From NCBI GenBank assembly GCA_013397075.1, contig VWZS01007474.1, positions 303,501 through 367,500 on the forward strand: 64,000 nt of DNA, read 5' to 3'. Each line of letters opens with the position of its first letter. Position 1 is the stretch's first letter. The position numbers and the translations under genes were made by a program. Shown piece by piece: positions 40,501-55,500 of the stretch. The DNA comes from Rhabdornis inornatus (Eukaryota; Chordata; Aves; Passeriformes; Rhabdornithidae). A model generated the notes under the pieces. It was not told where the DNA came from and made no database searches. It saw nothing but the letters and a program-made list of their open reading frames with translations.

Positions 40501-43500
40501 TCCTTTTCTCTCTCTGTCTCACACAGGCTTTTTAAGCAGGAGACAACAGTTTCACAAACAGCTACAAGCAAGGTGAGCTTGGCAGAAGCAAGGAGTGTTT
40601 TGTAGTCAAGAAACAAAACAAAAGCTCTTTTCCTTAGAATAATCAAGTGACACGGGCAGCACCAGCAATACTTGTAGCTTTTAGCTTGGTGGTTTTGGGA
40701 TTGGGTTGGTTTCGGGTTTTTTTGTATGTCATATGTTCCTATCATTACAGATAAAATATAAGCAATAAATTTTCCCTATCAGTATGTCTGAGTCAAGTCA
40801 TATGATTTCATGCCAAAACAGATCAGGCAAAACCAGAAAAACAACCAAGGGATGAGAAGCAGAAACACCACCCAATGCAAGCATGACTGCAGGGAACTCA
40901 GGGGAAGGCTTTAAGGACAGAAATTGTCCAAAAAAACATGTCCAAACTGATGGAAGCTGAAATGCAATTCCATGCAGCAGCACTTTTTAATGTTCTCTTT
41001 CCAAAATTAAAATCCTCGCAACAGGAAGCAGATTTTTACTTGAAATGTATTCACTCATTGACAGAGAAGTGGAAATTTTTCAAGGCAGAGGTCCAAGGAG
41101 AAGACAACACCTACCTTCTTCCTTGGCACCCAAGCCTCTTGCTCACATCCCGCTGCAGGAGCCCTTCCAGAAGGGACTTCAGCTCAGGAGAAAAGGAATC
41201 CGGGAGCTCCACATTCTGTAGAGAAAGGAAATACAAAGAGATATTCCACCATGGAAGCGCTGTGTTCTGCTCTCTTGTCTCTGATGGTGTTTGGAAAGGA
41301 CTCTCCCATGTGCAAACACAGCTCTCTGGGAGAGCAGGGGGTGCAGCTGCAGTTTTAGGGGAAATGGGAGCTCAGGGAACACAGGGATGTCACTGAAGCC
41401 AGGTCTTACCACGGTGAGCGTCATCCGGTCGATCTCGTGCTTATCTTTGGTTTTGTGCTGCCTGAAAGGGCTGTGCCTGTGCAGAGAAGAAAAAAAGAAT
41501 GTTAATAAATGTAAAGCCACAGCATATCAGGGTATTTCAGCTGTGGCAATGCCAGGAAAAGAGTGGAGCATCCTGTTAGTCCCATCCTTCCCCCTCATCA
41601 ACCCTGTCCTGCAGAACAATCTGATCCACAGCAAAGTGAGTAGAAAGTTGGGTAATTCTTAAACACTGATCTGGCCTTGAAGATGTGCTTCAAGTGCCTC
41701 ATCAATCACATCTATCTCCCAAAAACCTGAACAGTTTTCAGCTATCAAGGAAACCCTAAGCAGCCATCATCCACAGGGATTTAAATCCAAGGATTTCTAT
41801 AGGGAAGGTGAGCATGACCCACTGAACTCACCACTTCCCATCATGGAGTAAGCAGATAAGAAATCACAGATCCCACAGCATCAGCCACTGGGAAGATATC
41901 TGATGGTATCTTGTAAATTATCAGCTTCATCCTTTTCCTGCTTTATAATTCTGGTTTGAATTTGAATTTTCCTCTAAGCTACAGAAGATTGTGGCACATT
42001 AAGAGATTTATCACACAGTCCTTCATGAGAGAAAGAAGCAGCATTGTAGTAAGATATTTTGATTACATTTAGGATATATTCTCTGCTTATTTTTTTTAAA
42101 ACCTTGAGGGGATGATGTTTTTCACAATCAAAATGTTATTCACTTATCAATTCCATTAATTAGCTACTCTAAAGCATTCTGGCTTACCACATGGCAGAGT
42201 GTACCAGCACGTTTCAACTGGAGACCTGCTACTCCCAAGTAATTTTCCATTTATTTTCAAAAATGTTCTGATTGATGGATGCAATGGATGGACCAGGATT
42301 TCATTTTTTCTCTTTTTAGCATGACAGGTAAATGGTTCCCACACAGCCTGATGTACTCTGACAAGGAGGCTCTGAGTAGATCAGGGAAGAAAATGATTCA
42401 CTGGCGACTTATGGGCAGATTCTGTGCCAGACTAAATTTACCGAGTAACAAGAAATGGTACCATGTGCCCAGCCCTTGTTTTGGGACGTGTTTAATCGGC
42501 TTCAGAACAGATGAGGAACGAGAGTTCACCATGAATAATGCTCTGGCTTCTGGCTGAGCACTGATACTACCCTGAACATCTCTGCCAGGGAGAATTACAG
42601 CCCAAAGACTGGCAATTTAAACACCATTTCTTTCTTTATTTGCACCCTTACATAGTCTGCTTTGTGCACAATTAATGCTAAATTGATACAGCTCTAGAGT
42701 TCAATTCACAAGTCACACACTGACCTTCTCTTGTACAGTGTCTGGATGGAGATAAAAGCTCATAATTAATTATGTGTGAGGACACAGGACGACCTAATGA
42801 TCAATCCTTACAGAGAAGCACTGTGAAAAGCCTCAGATTTCTTCTGGTTTGCCATTAACAGTGAGGATGCCATTTTCAACAAGCACTTGCCCATCAGTGC
42901 TTGTTGACTGCTCAGATAAATCCCATGACATTAATCGATTCTAGACACGTAAGTTTAATGAGCAGGTAATTGCTGACAGAGCTGGAATTATGGTGTACCT
43001 TTGGACACTGATTAGGTAACAGGCCAGATTCAGCAAATGGAAGGATCCACACCTTGTACCTGGCCCAAACCCTGCAGGAATGAAGGCTGAGTACACAAAA
43101 AGGGACCAGTGCAGCCAAGAGCTTCTCCACACCACCAGGTCTCAGCCTAACACGAAGCCCACGATCTAACAGGACAGCTTAAAGCACTCCAAGGAGCAAC
43201 ATCACAGCATTTAAAACACTACCAGCCACCAAGAGAGGAGCAAACTGCTGGGAGCAGCAGTTCAAAGAGCAGATAGAGGACCTGCCTTCATCATGCCCCA
43301 CACCTGCAGCTACTACAGCATGCAGGGCTTGGGTTTGGTTTGGTTTGGAAGAAAAAGTGTGTTTGTCTCACATGGTGACATGGGTCAGCACTGAGGGATC
43401 ACTTCAATCTGTGACACACAATGTCCTGCTATTCCAAGGGACACCCACAGAGGCCCCCAGGCTCCCAAAGGCAAGGCAGGAGCCCCACTCACCCCCTCAG

Positions 43501-46500
43501 CAGCTTGAAGAGCATGCAGCCCAGGGAGAACCAGTCAGCACTGCTGTCGTAGGCTGTGCCCTTCTGCAGCACCTCAGGGGCCATGTACCCGTGGGTTCCT
43601 CTGCAGAGCACAACAGCACAAAACATTCATTACATCCAACATTATCACTGGAAAAAAAAAATCATTAAAAATCAATATTCCCTCAATAAGACAGGCCAGT
43701 TTGGAAAGACTTAATTTTAACTATTTCATTTTGCCTCCAATGGATTTCATGTGTTACCTGTGTGAGCACAGGACACTCCTGAACTCACCCCTGGGCACCA
43801 CTAGAAGCAGCCACCAGGTATTTTACCCTTGACATACTTTTACCCTTGACATACTCAAAACATATGGACTTTTTTCAAGAAGCTACTGAATTGCAAATCT
43901 CTTAAGGTGTGACAGGCTGGAGTTTCCCTTTTTTGCATAAATTCCGAGACTTAATCAGGGCAATTGAGGACCTAAGAATAAAACGTGCCAGGTAAGATGG
44001 GAATCCACACACAAATCCTGGAATTCAGATCCGAGTTAAATCATGATGGCAAGAGGCAGAAAGAACATAATTTGCCTCCAGTTCCATGAAGATCCAGAAA
44101 GAGAAAGACACAATAAATCCAGGATTTTAGTCAGTTTGGGAATATTTAATTACCAGGTTGGGACAATTAAAGCAATCTGGTACTTTAACTCAGTCAGGTT
44201 CTTCTCTGAGCAGTGAATCATCCTGAAATAATGTGTCATCTCCCAGCCATGCCTACACATCAGCTGCTACAACTGAGCAGGAAAACAGGGAGAAGAGCCC
44301 AAAAACCTCATTAGAGCCTCCAGCTCAGCAAGCCTGGGCCACACAAGTGTCATTCCTCCCCTTCAGGCAAAGTTAAGTTATAAAGACAAACTCAGGATGT
44401 ATTTAGCACTACCTGTATGTGCAGCAAAGCTCCCAGACATAATACTTACACACTGGCATGTGGCTTCTTTTTAGAAAAGTCACAAGCCAGCCCAAGGTCT
44501 GATATCCTCACGTGCCCATGTTCATCCAGCAGGATATTTGCAGGCTGGAAACCAACACAGGGAGGTAAGTTCTTGGTAGTCCCCAGCTGACTTCTGCAAA
44601 CTCTCACAAGCACAGTAACTCAAACATCAATACTGCCTGGTAATTGGTAATTGCCTTCTCTTATTTAACATCAATATACCAGGCACTTTCCAGATAAAAA
44701 TCTACGTTCTCAGAGAGCACTACCATCAACTCCACAGGTTATGAAATGCTGAATAACAGAAGGGCAAGGCAAGGTTTGAAACACAAAGCAGGTAATAAAT
44801 GAATAATCCATTCTGGCCTCAAGCTGCTTTTGGTTTCTTCACAGCAGGGTCTGAGTGTGGCTCTTACACCTTTTATTCTCAGTCTCTGGGCAGACTTTCA
44901 TCCCCTTGTGCTGTCACTTGGTCCAGGGACTCTTCTCTGGGAGCTGTCCTTGATTTCCCAACAGTGAAACCCCCAAGCATTTCTTGTGCTGTTGTTCCCC
45001 ATCACACACACAAAGGCCTCTTCCAGGGTTCCCAGAAATACAGAATATCCTCTAAATTACACCCAGCAGGGAGATAACACTTCAGAGGATTTACTGTGAC
45101 CCCCAGCAAGCCTCTCCCAAGCTGGCTAAACTGGATAACGGCACAGATTAGAACAACTTTAAAAACTCGTTACAAAAATCAGGCAGATAATAATATAAGA
45201 AATAATCCTGCCAAGGAAAGGTTCCAGGAAAGGAAATCCATGGAAGTTATCTGAGGGTCTGTGTGGATGCAGGCACCCACCAACCATTACCTTCAGGTCT
45301 CTGTACACCACGAAGCGATTGTGCATGTGCTCTAACCCCAGGATGATTTCAGTAGCATAAAATCTCATTTCTTTTTCAGAAAACACTCCATGCTGGGAGA
45401 GGTGGTAGTGCAAATCTCCTCCTGAAATGAGAATTGAGACGTAATTAAGCAAAATCTTACCCCACAGGCAGACAGGGTAACACTGTGGGGGAATAGCAGA
45501 GCTTTTGTAGGTTCTTATCACCTGTGGAGCACACAGCCTCACCCTCTGCAAGTCTGTGTGGTGGCAAAATAGCTGAGAAAGTTCATACAGAGATTTGATC
45601 AGTCTGAAACTCCATTTTAAAATGCATTTATTTCATAAACATTTGGATTCAGTGACTAATCCAGCAGAGGATTTCCACACAAGCAAAGCCTGAACCACAC
45701 ATTGGTTTGTGGAGAGCTGAATAAATCAGCTCATGGAGCAGCCCAGGCTTGAGGGACCAACCATCTCAGCAATCCTCCTGCCAAAATTTCTGTAACATAA
45801 CCATCATCTGAACAAGTCTTGCTTACCATTCATGAGGTCCAGAATGAAGCAGAGCTTGTCAGGGGTGTGGAAGGCATAGGTCATACAGACTATAAAAGGA
45901 CAGTCCTGCAAGGGAAGAGCAGAGGTTCACCTTGGGCAAAAAGCAAAGCGTGACTTAGGAAAGCTAAAAATACATCTGATATTTTTCCTGTGCTATTTGC
46001 CAGTATTCCCAAGTTCTCACTCCTGAAATTAAGCAAAATTGGTAACCACTGTCCCCCTGTAAGGGCCCTGCCCAGGTGACAATGAAGGTGTTTGGCCCCC
46101 AGCAGCATTTCCAACAGAGGATTGAAGGAATGTGAACACACCAGGCAGGAGTTGGGATTCTGGATGCTCAGAAAGCAGCTACAGCAATGTCCAGATCATT
46201 TAGGAGGTTTAGGAGGTCAGAGCAGAGCAGCCAGGGCTGGGATGAGTTACACCTCAACTCCTGATGCACCTGAACCTCAATTTATCCCATATTTAAGACA
46301 AGCAGCCACAAAAAATTCCACTGGAAAAACACACTGTTGTTCCCAAGGTCTGCTCATGTGCTGGTACCTCCACGACACACATTCTAAACCCCATGGCAGC
46401 AGCTGGCAGACCTTCCTCTGCACTGGGCCTGTGCTGGATGCAGGGGCTAATTCATAATTATGGAACTGCTGAGGTTGGAGAAGCCCTTTGAGATTGCTGA

Positions 46501-49500
46501 GCCCACCACTAACCCAAGTCCCCAACTGCCACATCCACACATCTGTTAAATCCTTCCTGGGATGTGACTCCACGACTGCCCTGGGCAGCTGTGCCAGGGC
46601 TGGAGAATCCTTTCCATGAAGAATGGACCTGCTTTGGTCCTGCTGGCCACACTCCTGCTGATACAAGCCAGGAGGCTCTTGGGGAGTGGCTGTCACCTCA
46701 TCACCTTCTTCTCCAAAGCTGTATGGGATGGAATCATGGAATGCTTTGGGTTGGGAGGGACCTTAAAAATCATCTCATTCCAATCCCCTGCCATGGGCAG
46801 GGACACCTTGATGGGAGGCTGTGGTACAAAAGCAGAGCTGTTTGCTGAGTGTGCAGTGAGTGATCCCTTTGGGAATGGCTGTGCTCCAGGCCAGGCTGGG
46901 CTGCCCCAACCCACACCTGATCCCAGGGAGATGATCCCAGAGGAGCCCAGGACACCCTGCAGGAAGCAGAGAGTGGCCTCATGTGACTCCAACAACGTGC
47001 CTGGCTCTGCAGGATGGACAAGGGAAAGCTCTGGGAATCTCTGACAGGAACTTGCTCCCTTCCCAAATTAGAAACAGCAAAACACAGTGGCCTTGGGCAG
47101 CAGGGGAGAGAGGAAAGGGAGGGACAGGGACACTTCAGAGCCCCTCCATCCTTCCAAGAGGCTGAAACATAAAAATGTTTCTAGAGCTGGCTGTAACCCC
47201 AGGGACCCCCACAATGCCTGGGGACACCCTGCTCCAACACAACTGTACTTTTATGTTTTGCTCACCCCAAACGCTCCCTGCAGAGGGGAGGGATGGGTGT
47301 GAAACATCTGAACAGCACCCAGGAAAAAACTCAAATTCCTAAATGGCCCTAAAAATAAGGAGCCTGATGTGGTGTCTAGCACAAGATACCACCTCTGGTT
47401 ATGAACTCTGTGCTGGGGACTATTGTAGCTGCCACTTAACTTCACAACAGCAGCTTTAGCAGAATTATTAACTTAATTTCCTGCATTGACTGGGTAATTC
47501 AGAAGTGTCCCCAAGCAGGGCTCCTAAAATTTCAGAGCAATCTAATTACCCAGAAGGATTTAGTGGTAGAATTTAAACACCACACATAGACAAATAAAAA
47601 GGTTTCTCTATGCCAGAACATAGCTTGCTTATATTTTTATGGATTTTAAAAATAAAAGTTATCTGGAAGTGTAAATGTGATGCATAACTCATTTTTGTGC
47701 AAGCATTCCTAATTTCATCACTACTCACTCCCTGCCTAACAGAGAGAAAAACTGTACTGCAGTATTTTCCTGACACAAAAACCATGGCAAGAGTATTCTA
47801 CAGAATAAAAAATTTTTAAAAAACCACCCTACAGTTATTTTTTAAAGGACACATAAAGCAATAAAACCAATTTCCTAGGAGAGCAATTCTTCATCGCAGT
47901 CAAGTTTCTGCTCTGATGAAAATAAGCAACATTATGACATTAGTGTGTGAATTAAGACCAGTTTGGAAGGAGTTCCTTACATCCAAACAATCCTGGATTG
48001 AGTCCAGAGAACTGCTGAAGTCAAAGTAGTGGCAATAAATCATGTGGAAAGAAAAAAAATATTAGAGCAACCATAAAGAAAAAAAAGTAGTAATGTGATA
48101 TTTTAAAGACATTGGCACATGAAAAAGTGCTCTAGGAGGAAATCTTTGGTTCTGACTCTCCACTGAAAGCCAAGCACTCAGCTTTGGGGAACAAAGTGAC
48201 AGCAAACAGGAGACAAAGGTGTTCAGAGCACAGAGCAGCTGTGTCCCATTTTAACTGGAGGGCAGCTCTGTCCTGATATGTCACTCAAAGATGTGTCAGT
48301 CACTGACTGAAACATGTGAAAACCAACCAAGTACCTGTTCTGCTCCAAAAAAACAGATTATTGATCTCCTTATGGTGGGCGGGACTCCTGGGGTGTCCTG
48401 AGCAGGGCCCTCCAACTGGGGATATTCTGGGATTCTGGGATTGTGTTTATCATCCCTTGGAGGAAATCTTGAACCCAGCCATCAGTAAAATTATCTCAAG
48501 AAGAGCTGGGTAAGGAGGCTGAACTGAGGTTTTTTCAGAAAGAAAAAACTGGGAGCCACAACAGAGAGGAGCCACAGCCCTGCACAGCCCCTGGTCTTGC
48601 AACAGAGAGATGGAATGATCCCCTCCTGCCCTCAGGAAAAGATTCATGGAGTAACCACTTCCTTCCACAAGCACCTTGGGACTGGCTGCTTTCATAGGGT
48701 CCATCAGTGCCTTGGTGATTTCCATATTCCAGTTTTTGAACAGAAATCAGGCAAAATACTGGCTACTACAGAAATGAAATATAGTTTTGCTTTTAACAGA
48801 AAGTAAAATATTTTTCCCTACTCTGTGACCTTCCAAGGATTTCACAATGCCTTTCCAGCCTGAAGGTCTCTGTGGGAGGGGAAGATGGGGCCTGTGTCTT
48901 GCAGAAGAGGAAACCCAAAGCTCAGTGACAGTTTGTCCCCGTTACACCACAGTGACACAGCAAAGACACCAACGGAGACTGAGCCCTGCAGAGCCCAGTT
49001 TGGTGCCACCAGGCCCATCCAAGAGGCTCCAGATGCTCTGCAGAGGTGCCTGTTGTACTCCTGAACCCACTGGAAATGTGGAAAGCTGCTCCCACCACGC
49101 AGCCAGGACCGACTCCAGCATGGGAGCTGCCTGCTCCAGGAGTGCTGGGGAATGCCAGAGCTCGAGGTGGATTAACAGAAGTGATTACACAACCAGCTGT
49201 GTCATCTGCACAGCTGTTATGATGCATTTTGCAGAGACATCTGGATTCCCAGTTAAATGACTAATTGCACTGTGATAGACTTCCCAGTTCCATTCTGCTC
49301 CGGGCAGCACAGAGCTGTCCCTGGGCACAGCACGTGCCATTGCAGCCTCCCAGCTTCTATTCAGGGATGGAAGGAATTCTCTTATTCCACCACCTTCAAA
49401 CCTATCTCATTCTGCATATTCCAAGTGCTCCAGCCTCTCCTGCCCAGGTGTATCTGACCTGACCGAGCAGCACTTTGTACAAAACCTCTCTTCAAAGTTC

Positions 49501-52500
49501 TTCAGATTTCTGAGAATCTGAAAGAAATGTCACTCTAATGAGGTGATAATCCTTAACAAAAGAAACAAATGGTTCGTCCTGCTGCTCCCCCTGCTCAAAG
49601 CCTCACTGTGTGCTGGCCTGTGAGCAAACTGCCTCCACCAGCAGCTCCTGAACTATTTTCTCTTCGAATCTCTAGACATGCAAATCCACATTCAGTGCTG
49701 GAGCTACAGATCCACAAATTAAAGTTAATGGGAAAATTATTACTCATTTCCCTCGATTTCTTGTCTATTCTCTACTACAGACCTACTCCCCACTGGTTTT
49801 CAGGAATCCTGACACACGTGGACAAACCATATCTTCTCTCTGGTGAAAACAGGCAACTTGATTAAAAAGTCTGAAGGGATAAATCACAGATCCCAGAATG
49901 GTTTGGCTTGGAAGAGACCTTCAAGTTCATCCAGTTCCATCCCTTGCCATGGGCAGAGACACCTTCCATTGTCCCAGATTGTTCCAAGCCCTGTCCAACC
50001 TGGCCTTGGACACTTCCAGAGATGGGGCAGCCCTGTGCCAGGGTCCCCCCATCTTCACAGGGAAGAATTCCTTCCTAATATCCCATCTAACCTTGCCCTC
50101 TGGCAGTGAGAATCCAATCCCTCTTGTCCCAAATCCCTCTCCAGCTCTCTTGGAGCCCCTTTAGGCACTGGAAGGGGCTCTAAGCTCTCTCTGGAGCCTT
50201 GGCTTAGTGCTGGGATAATGCCTGGACCTGAGGATCTTCAAGGTCTGTCCCACAGAAAAGATCCTGTGATGTCTGGAGACACAGCCCTGGTGCCTCAGGA
50301 CAAAGCTCACTGTTTGCTCCGTGTCACCGCAGGGAATCCTGCTCTTTGCACAGCCTGGAACAAAACCACACATGATCCCTCCTCATCCCTCCTGTGTCTG
50401 CTGGGAACGGGGGCTGTGTTCCTGTGTTCCCACACCCAGTGTTTAATTCATGCACCACAAGGTGAGGGAAATGAACCTTCCTGCCAGCATCACCTGTAGC
50501 CATGGCAACCACGGTGTCACTGCAAGGAGGACACAGCCACCTCCAATCCTGCCTGGAATTTCTCTGAGCCCAACACACCTCAGCCACCACTCAGTGGCCC
50601 CAGGGCTGGGGAGCCAACACCAGGCAGGTGCTGGCTTTTTGCACACACCATGATGGTTTTATCTTTACACTTTGATTAATCTAATTTTAATCCAATTGAT
50701 AAATAGAATAGATGGGCAGACTGGCTTGGTACACCTTGACTCAGCTGAAGTACATCAAAAACAAAAACAGAAAAACTGGATATCAGAGTAACAGGAAAGG
50801 GAAGATGAACTGGAGTTTTGTCAGCAGGAGCACTTTAGATTCCACAAAAGTACTATCTAACCATAGTAAAAAAGGAATCTTTTTTACAAGACAGAATCGT
50901 CTTCTGGAAAAGTTTCAAACAAAGTACTTTTAAAAGGATATTTAAAAAGTCAGGAGGGTGGGAGGATGAATTACCTCAGAAATGGGCACCCCCACAAGCC
51001 TCTGCAGCAAAGATGCTCATTCTGTAGGACCCAAACTGATCAAGCAAGTTTGGTTTTCCCTTCTCATTTCAGACACATTGCAAGAATCAGGGGGAGGCTC
51101 CAGTGGGGGTTAATTTTTGCATATCACACAAGGGATTTGATGGAATATGCATTACATGTAACAGCTTTTACATTAGATGGAAGAAAGAAAGAATCACATA
51201 GTGATACTTACTCCTGTACTGACAAGAGACAGCATAATTCTTTCATTTAAGGCTAATGTTTCTCCTTGCTTCATCTTGATTCTCTTCTTATCTAAACATT
51301 TCATTGCATACCTGAAAAAAAAAAAACCAAAAAAAAACCAACCATTCAGAAAAAGCCCCAAAAACTTCCTCTATTAGGACTATCCACTGGCAGTCAGACC
51401 ATGCACATTTACTGGATGCTGCAAACAAGTTCTTGAACAACTTAAACCCAGGTCTAAAAACACCATTTCAGCCTAAACACAGAACCTACAAAATCTCCCA
51501 GAATTATCACATTTCCAGCAGAAGCCTCCTGACGGAGAAATGTGCTTTAACAAACAGTTCCATGTCCAAACCATCACAGTGAGATAGGAATTACACAACA
51601 TATATTCATTTTCTCATACCTACAAGCAAGGATCTGCTACAGGAATTAAATAACAAATTCTGCCATGGTTCCATTTAATTCCAACAGTTTCAGCTCTACC
51701 AGGAAAGTAGCATCATGAAAACACAGAGTTTTACATGTATTTTTTTCCTTAATTTTCTTTCTACTCAGAAAAAAGTCATATACACACAAGAAAGCTTTTT
51801 TAGTTTTCTACCATCTGTGCTACACAAATTAATAAAATTTTGCTCACAAAGGATGTTACCCTAACAACCACCAACCACAGGAGGATATGATACAGGCTGG
51901 GTATTTTTCCAAGATATTGGGTGAGTTCATTAATAGACATCAGTGAGAAGGACACGTGTGTTCCTCCACAGAACACTCCTAGACACGGGCACCCATGGAT
52001 TTTTAGGAAATCACCACATTACAGCAGTGCTCCAATGCCCATCCCCATCCAGCCCTGGGGCCTCACCTTGGCTCCAGCTCCCAAAAACAGCCACGTCATT
52101 CCTGACATCAATGTGTTGGGAGCGGGGGAGTGAGGGTGAATTTTAACTTTCCAGACTGGGAATAAATTCATGTGTTCCTGCTGAGGAGTCTGTGAAGTGT
52201 GAGTAAAAATAACCCCTGACCTGCCCTGACTGAAGAGTGGCACTGGGGATGTTCAAGGCTGATGGAAATCACAAAAAAGAATGGTTTGGGTGGGAAGGGA
52301 CCTTAAATTCATGGGCAGGGACACCTTCCACTATCCCAGGCTGCTCCAAGCTCCATCCAACCCAGCCCTGGACACTTCCAGGGATCCAGGGGCAGGCACA
52401 GCTTCTCTGGGAACCTGTCCCAAATCAAGTCTGTCACTGTCCTGCTGTCCCTCTCTCTCCCTGGAATACTGCATCCAGTTTCTGGCCCCTCTCTAGAGGT

Positions 52501-55500
52501 GCTTGCAGGGGTGGTTGGCAGAAACCCCAGGTGTGTGAGTGCTCAGTGAACACTGCTGGTGTTACCTGGGCGGGAGGGGAGGCTTCCCACGCTCCTTGCA
52601 GGCTCTAAGTGCAGCAGAGGCAGCCATCTGGAGGGGATGGGATCTGGGTTAGGGATGGGCACACAGGTTTGGATCAAGAAAGAACTAAACCAAACCTCTA
52701 CCCAGAAGCTGAACCTCATCTGAAGTTTTGCTTCAAATTTGAAAAAGAAGGTTGGTTTTCCCACATTTAGCTTCCCTTTGCTCTATTTCTATCTGATAAA
52801 ACCTGTCCTTCTCACTTCCCAAGGGTTTATCCACCTCCTGCCAGAGCCCTACTCAGACATGGAGATGGCTGGGGCTCAGAACTGCCTGCTGAGCGTGCCT
52901 CAAGCTAAATAAAATGTTTATTTTAGTACATGGACAAAAAGTACCAAAGCAAGAATAAAGCCAGCGTTGTTAGTAAGAGCATTAATATAAATACTTGAAG
53001 TCACTGCAGAAATACTGAATATAATAATAGCACCATTAAGATGACTTCCACTTGTTAAGAGTCAGAAGTTTATTATTATCAAAGATGTCAGGCACACACG
53101 AGTGCCAGAGGAGCCAGCAGGAACCAGACAGAGGGCACCTCTCACATGCCCTGCTCACTTGGGAGGGAAATGTTTAAGGATGGGCTGTGGATTAAAATTG
53201 TTAGGAGAAAAGCAAGATGAAAGGGTGGGGTATAAATAAAGAAATGGATTGATATTTAGAACAAGACATTAAATCCATGGCCAGGTGTTCAGAACACAAT
53301 GGGACAACGATGCCTGGAAATGGAGATCTGATGATCAGGGGAGGTGTGCGAACGAATGCTAAGATCACAAAAAGAATAAAAAACCACCCAGGACTGACCC
53401 TGGAGCTCCCACAGAGAAGCACAAGTGGGATATCCCCTTCCAAATGGCAGCAGGGATCACTGCTTTCACCACACATGGAGCAGGCACTGATGCAACCCCC
53501 CAAACTGGGAACAGCACGCTGGGAATGGGCTCTGGCACAGCCCTGACTGCCCAGCACTGGGGACAGGCTCCTGCAGCACCTCCAGCTCCAGCTGGAGCAG
53601 GTGACACCTGAGCAGCCACCATGGGTTCCACAGGGACATCCCTCTGGCCTGGAAGCCTCTGATCCTGGGAATTGTTGGAGCACACACCTGATTTTAACAT
53701 GTGCATTTTCACTGGTTTTGATATTTGGAATTTCCATGTGCCCAGGAGTTGTGTGAGACTGAGCCCCTGCATGGCATGGAACAGGATCCAGGAGCAAACT
53801 GAGCCTGCAGTGAGCCAGGAATCAGAACCTCTGGGGATAAAACTGCATTACAAAGAACTTTACAGCAACATGATGCTGCTTTCCACTGATTTCCTAAGAA
53901 ATGATTGAAAGGATTTCCTCACTAGTGCAGAGTTTGCAATCACCTCTGCCAGAGAGTGTGTGATACTCACATTTTTCCAGTGTCTGCTTTTCTGCAGCCA
54001 TACACTTCACCAAATCCCCCTCTTCCTATTATTCTATGTACACTAAAATCATTCATGGTCAGCTGCAAATGGAAACAGAAACAACAAAACAAAACCTTTA
54101 TTTTTCCAGCATTAAAAAACTTACTGTGAAAACATCTAAATGATCCATGAATGTGATGAGATCCTCAACTGTAATTCAACAGCATTTACTGTGTTGGAAA
54201 AGGAGCCCCTTATTGTTGATATTTCCATGTACTTGGAAGCACTACAGTGAGAAGTAGCAACAAGGGGAATGAGGCTGCTGTTCCCAAAAACTGCCACTCT
54301 CATTCAGGGCTACTTTTGCAGCCCAAGTTGTCACAGAGAAGTGCAGAGGGACAAAAGCAGAGGCCAAGGGAAGAGGCCCAGAGGGTGCTAGGATCACAGC
54401 AGGACTGGAATGGGAAAGAGAGATGGACAGGGATTGGGGCTGATAAACAGCAGCAATTCTGGCAGTTCAGCTCTTCAGCCATTAAAAAAATCAAAATTCT
54501 ATTAACTGAGGAAGGCGAAGGGGACATCCAGACAGGAATCATCAGGGCTGTGCCTAAGAATAGCAGAGCAATGACATCCACCACCCTCCTTAATGAGGCC
54601 TTTGCAGAGCAGGATTCAAAACTGAACATTCTCTTTCCTGTATCAGCCTCTGACAAGATAAATATACTTGTAAGTACTTACATGAATATTTAGCTCTACA
54701 TTTTTCCATTGACAAAATCTAGTAAACTTGTCACTGCAAAAGAGAAAAAAAAAAGTTTAAAAGTTGTCTGAGACTATTGTGTAGAGTATTACAGGAAATG
54801 TCAAGACTCTGATATTTAAAATGTAGTCTGAGCTAGGGCGTGGGGTGGTATTTAATAAATGACAGCCTTCCTTTCACCAACTGTAATCTTACCCCCACCA
54901 AGAAAAACAATTCCTAGGCAGAGCACACTCCATGTTCCACATCCTTGGGAGAGAAAGAGAGCAGATAACCTTATCCCTGGAAGTGCTCAGTGTGTCCCCA
55001 CATCTCTCCTGCATGGTTTTCAACCATTCAAATCTGGTTTTCAATTTTTAAACAACTACGTTTGGAACTAACAAACATTTAAATTACATCAACGGAAAGA
55101 TAATTATAAGAAAACACAGGCAGCTTGATCTATGTTAATGAACCTCCATATACTCCAAGGAACATTTTAAACTCATTTTATCTTAAAATAGGGAAGACAT
55201 CAGCAATACCACAGGCTTTGGGAAAAAATAATAAAATAGTTGCTTATTCCTACATGAATAATTAAGTATTTATTTTCAAAGTAAGAAATAATAGCTTTAT
55301 GGAGGCATTTTTATAATTACCACAGAACGGCACCAAACCAGTTTAGAAAATGGATTTGGGTGTTCCTGGGTGAGCTTTCCAGAGCCAGACACAGGGAGCA
55401 GGGAAGGGCTGCTCTGCTGAGCCAGACTTGTGCCTTCAATTCTTTATTACACCTTCTTTTGAGGGGCCCAGCCCCAAACCACCAGGACTGGGTCTCCCAG

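Larger units (their letters stand above)
35208..45826 (-). other. GRK3: GRK3 introns 10-19
   Basis: Introns at 35208-36116, 36254-37004, 37168-39297, 39394-39851, 39919-41114, 41216-41409, 41477-43492, 43601-44449, 44545-45290 and 45422-45826. Contain only the two CR1 pieces listed, short A-tracts and a GGTTT run at 43327-43348. Nothing else recognised. Confidence 0.7.
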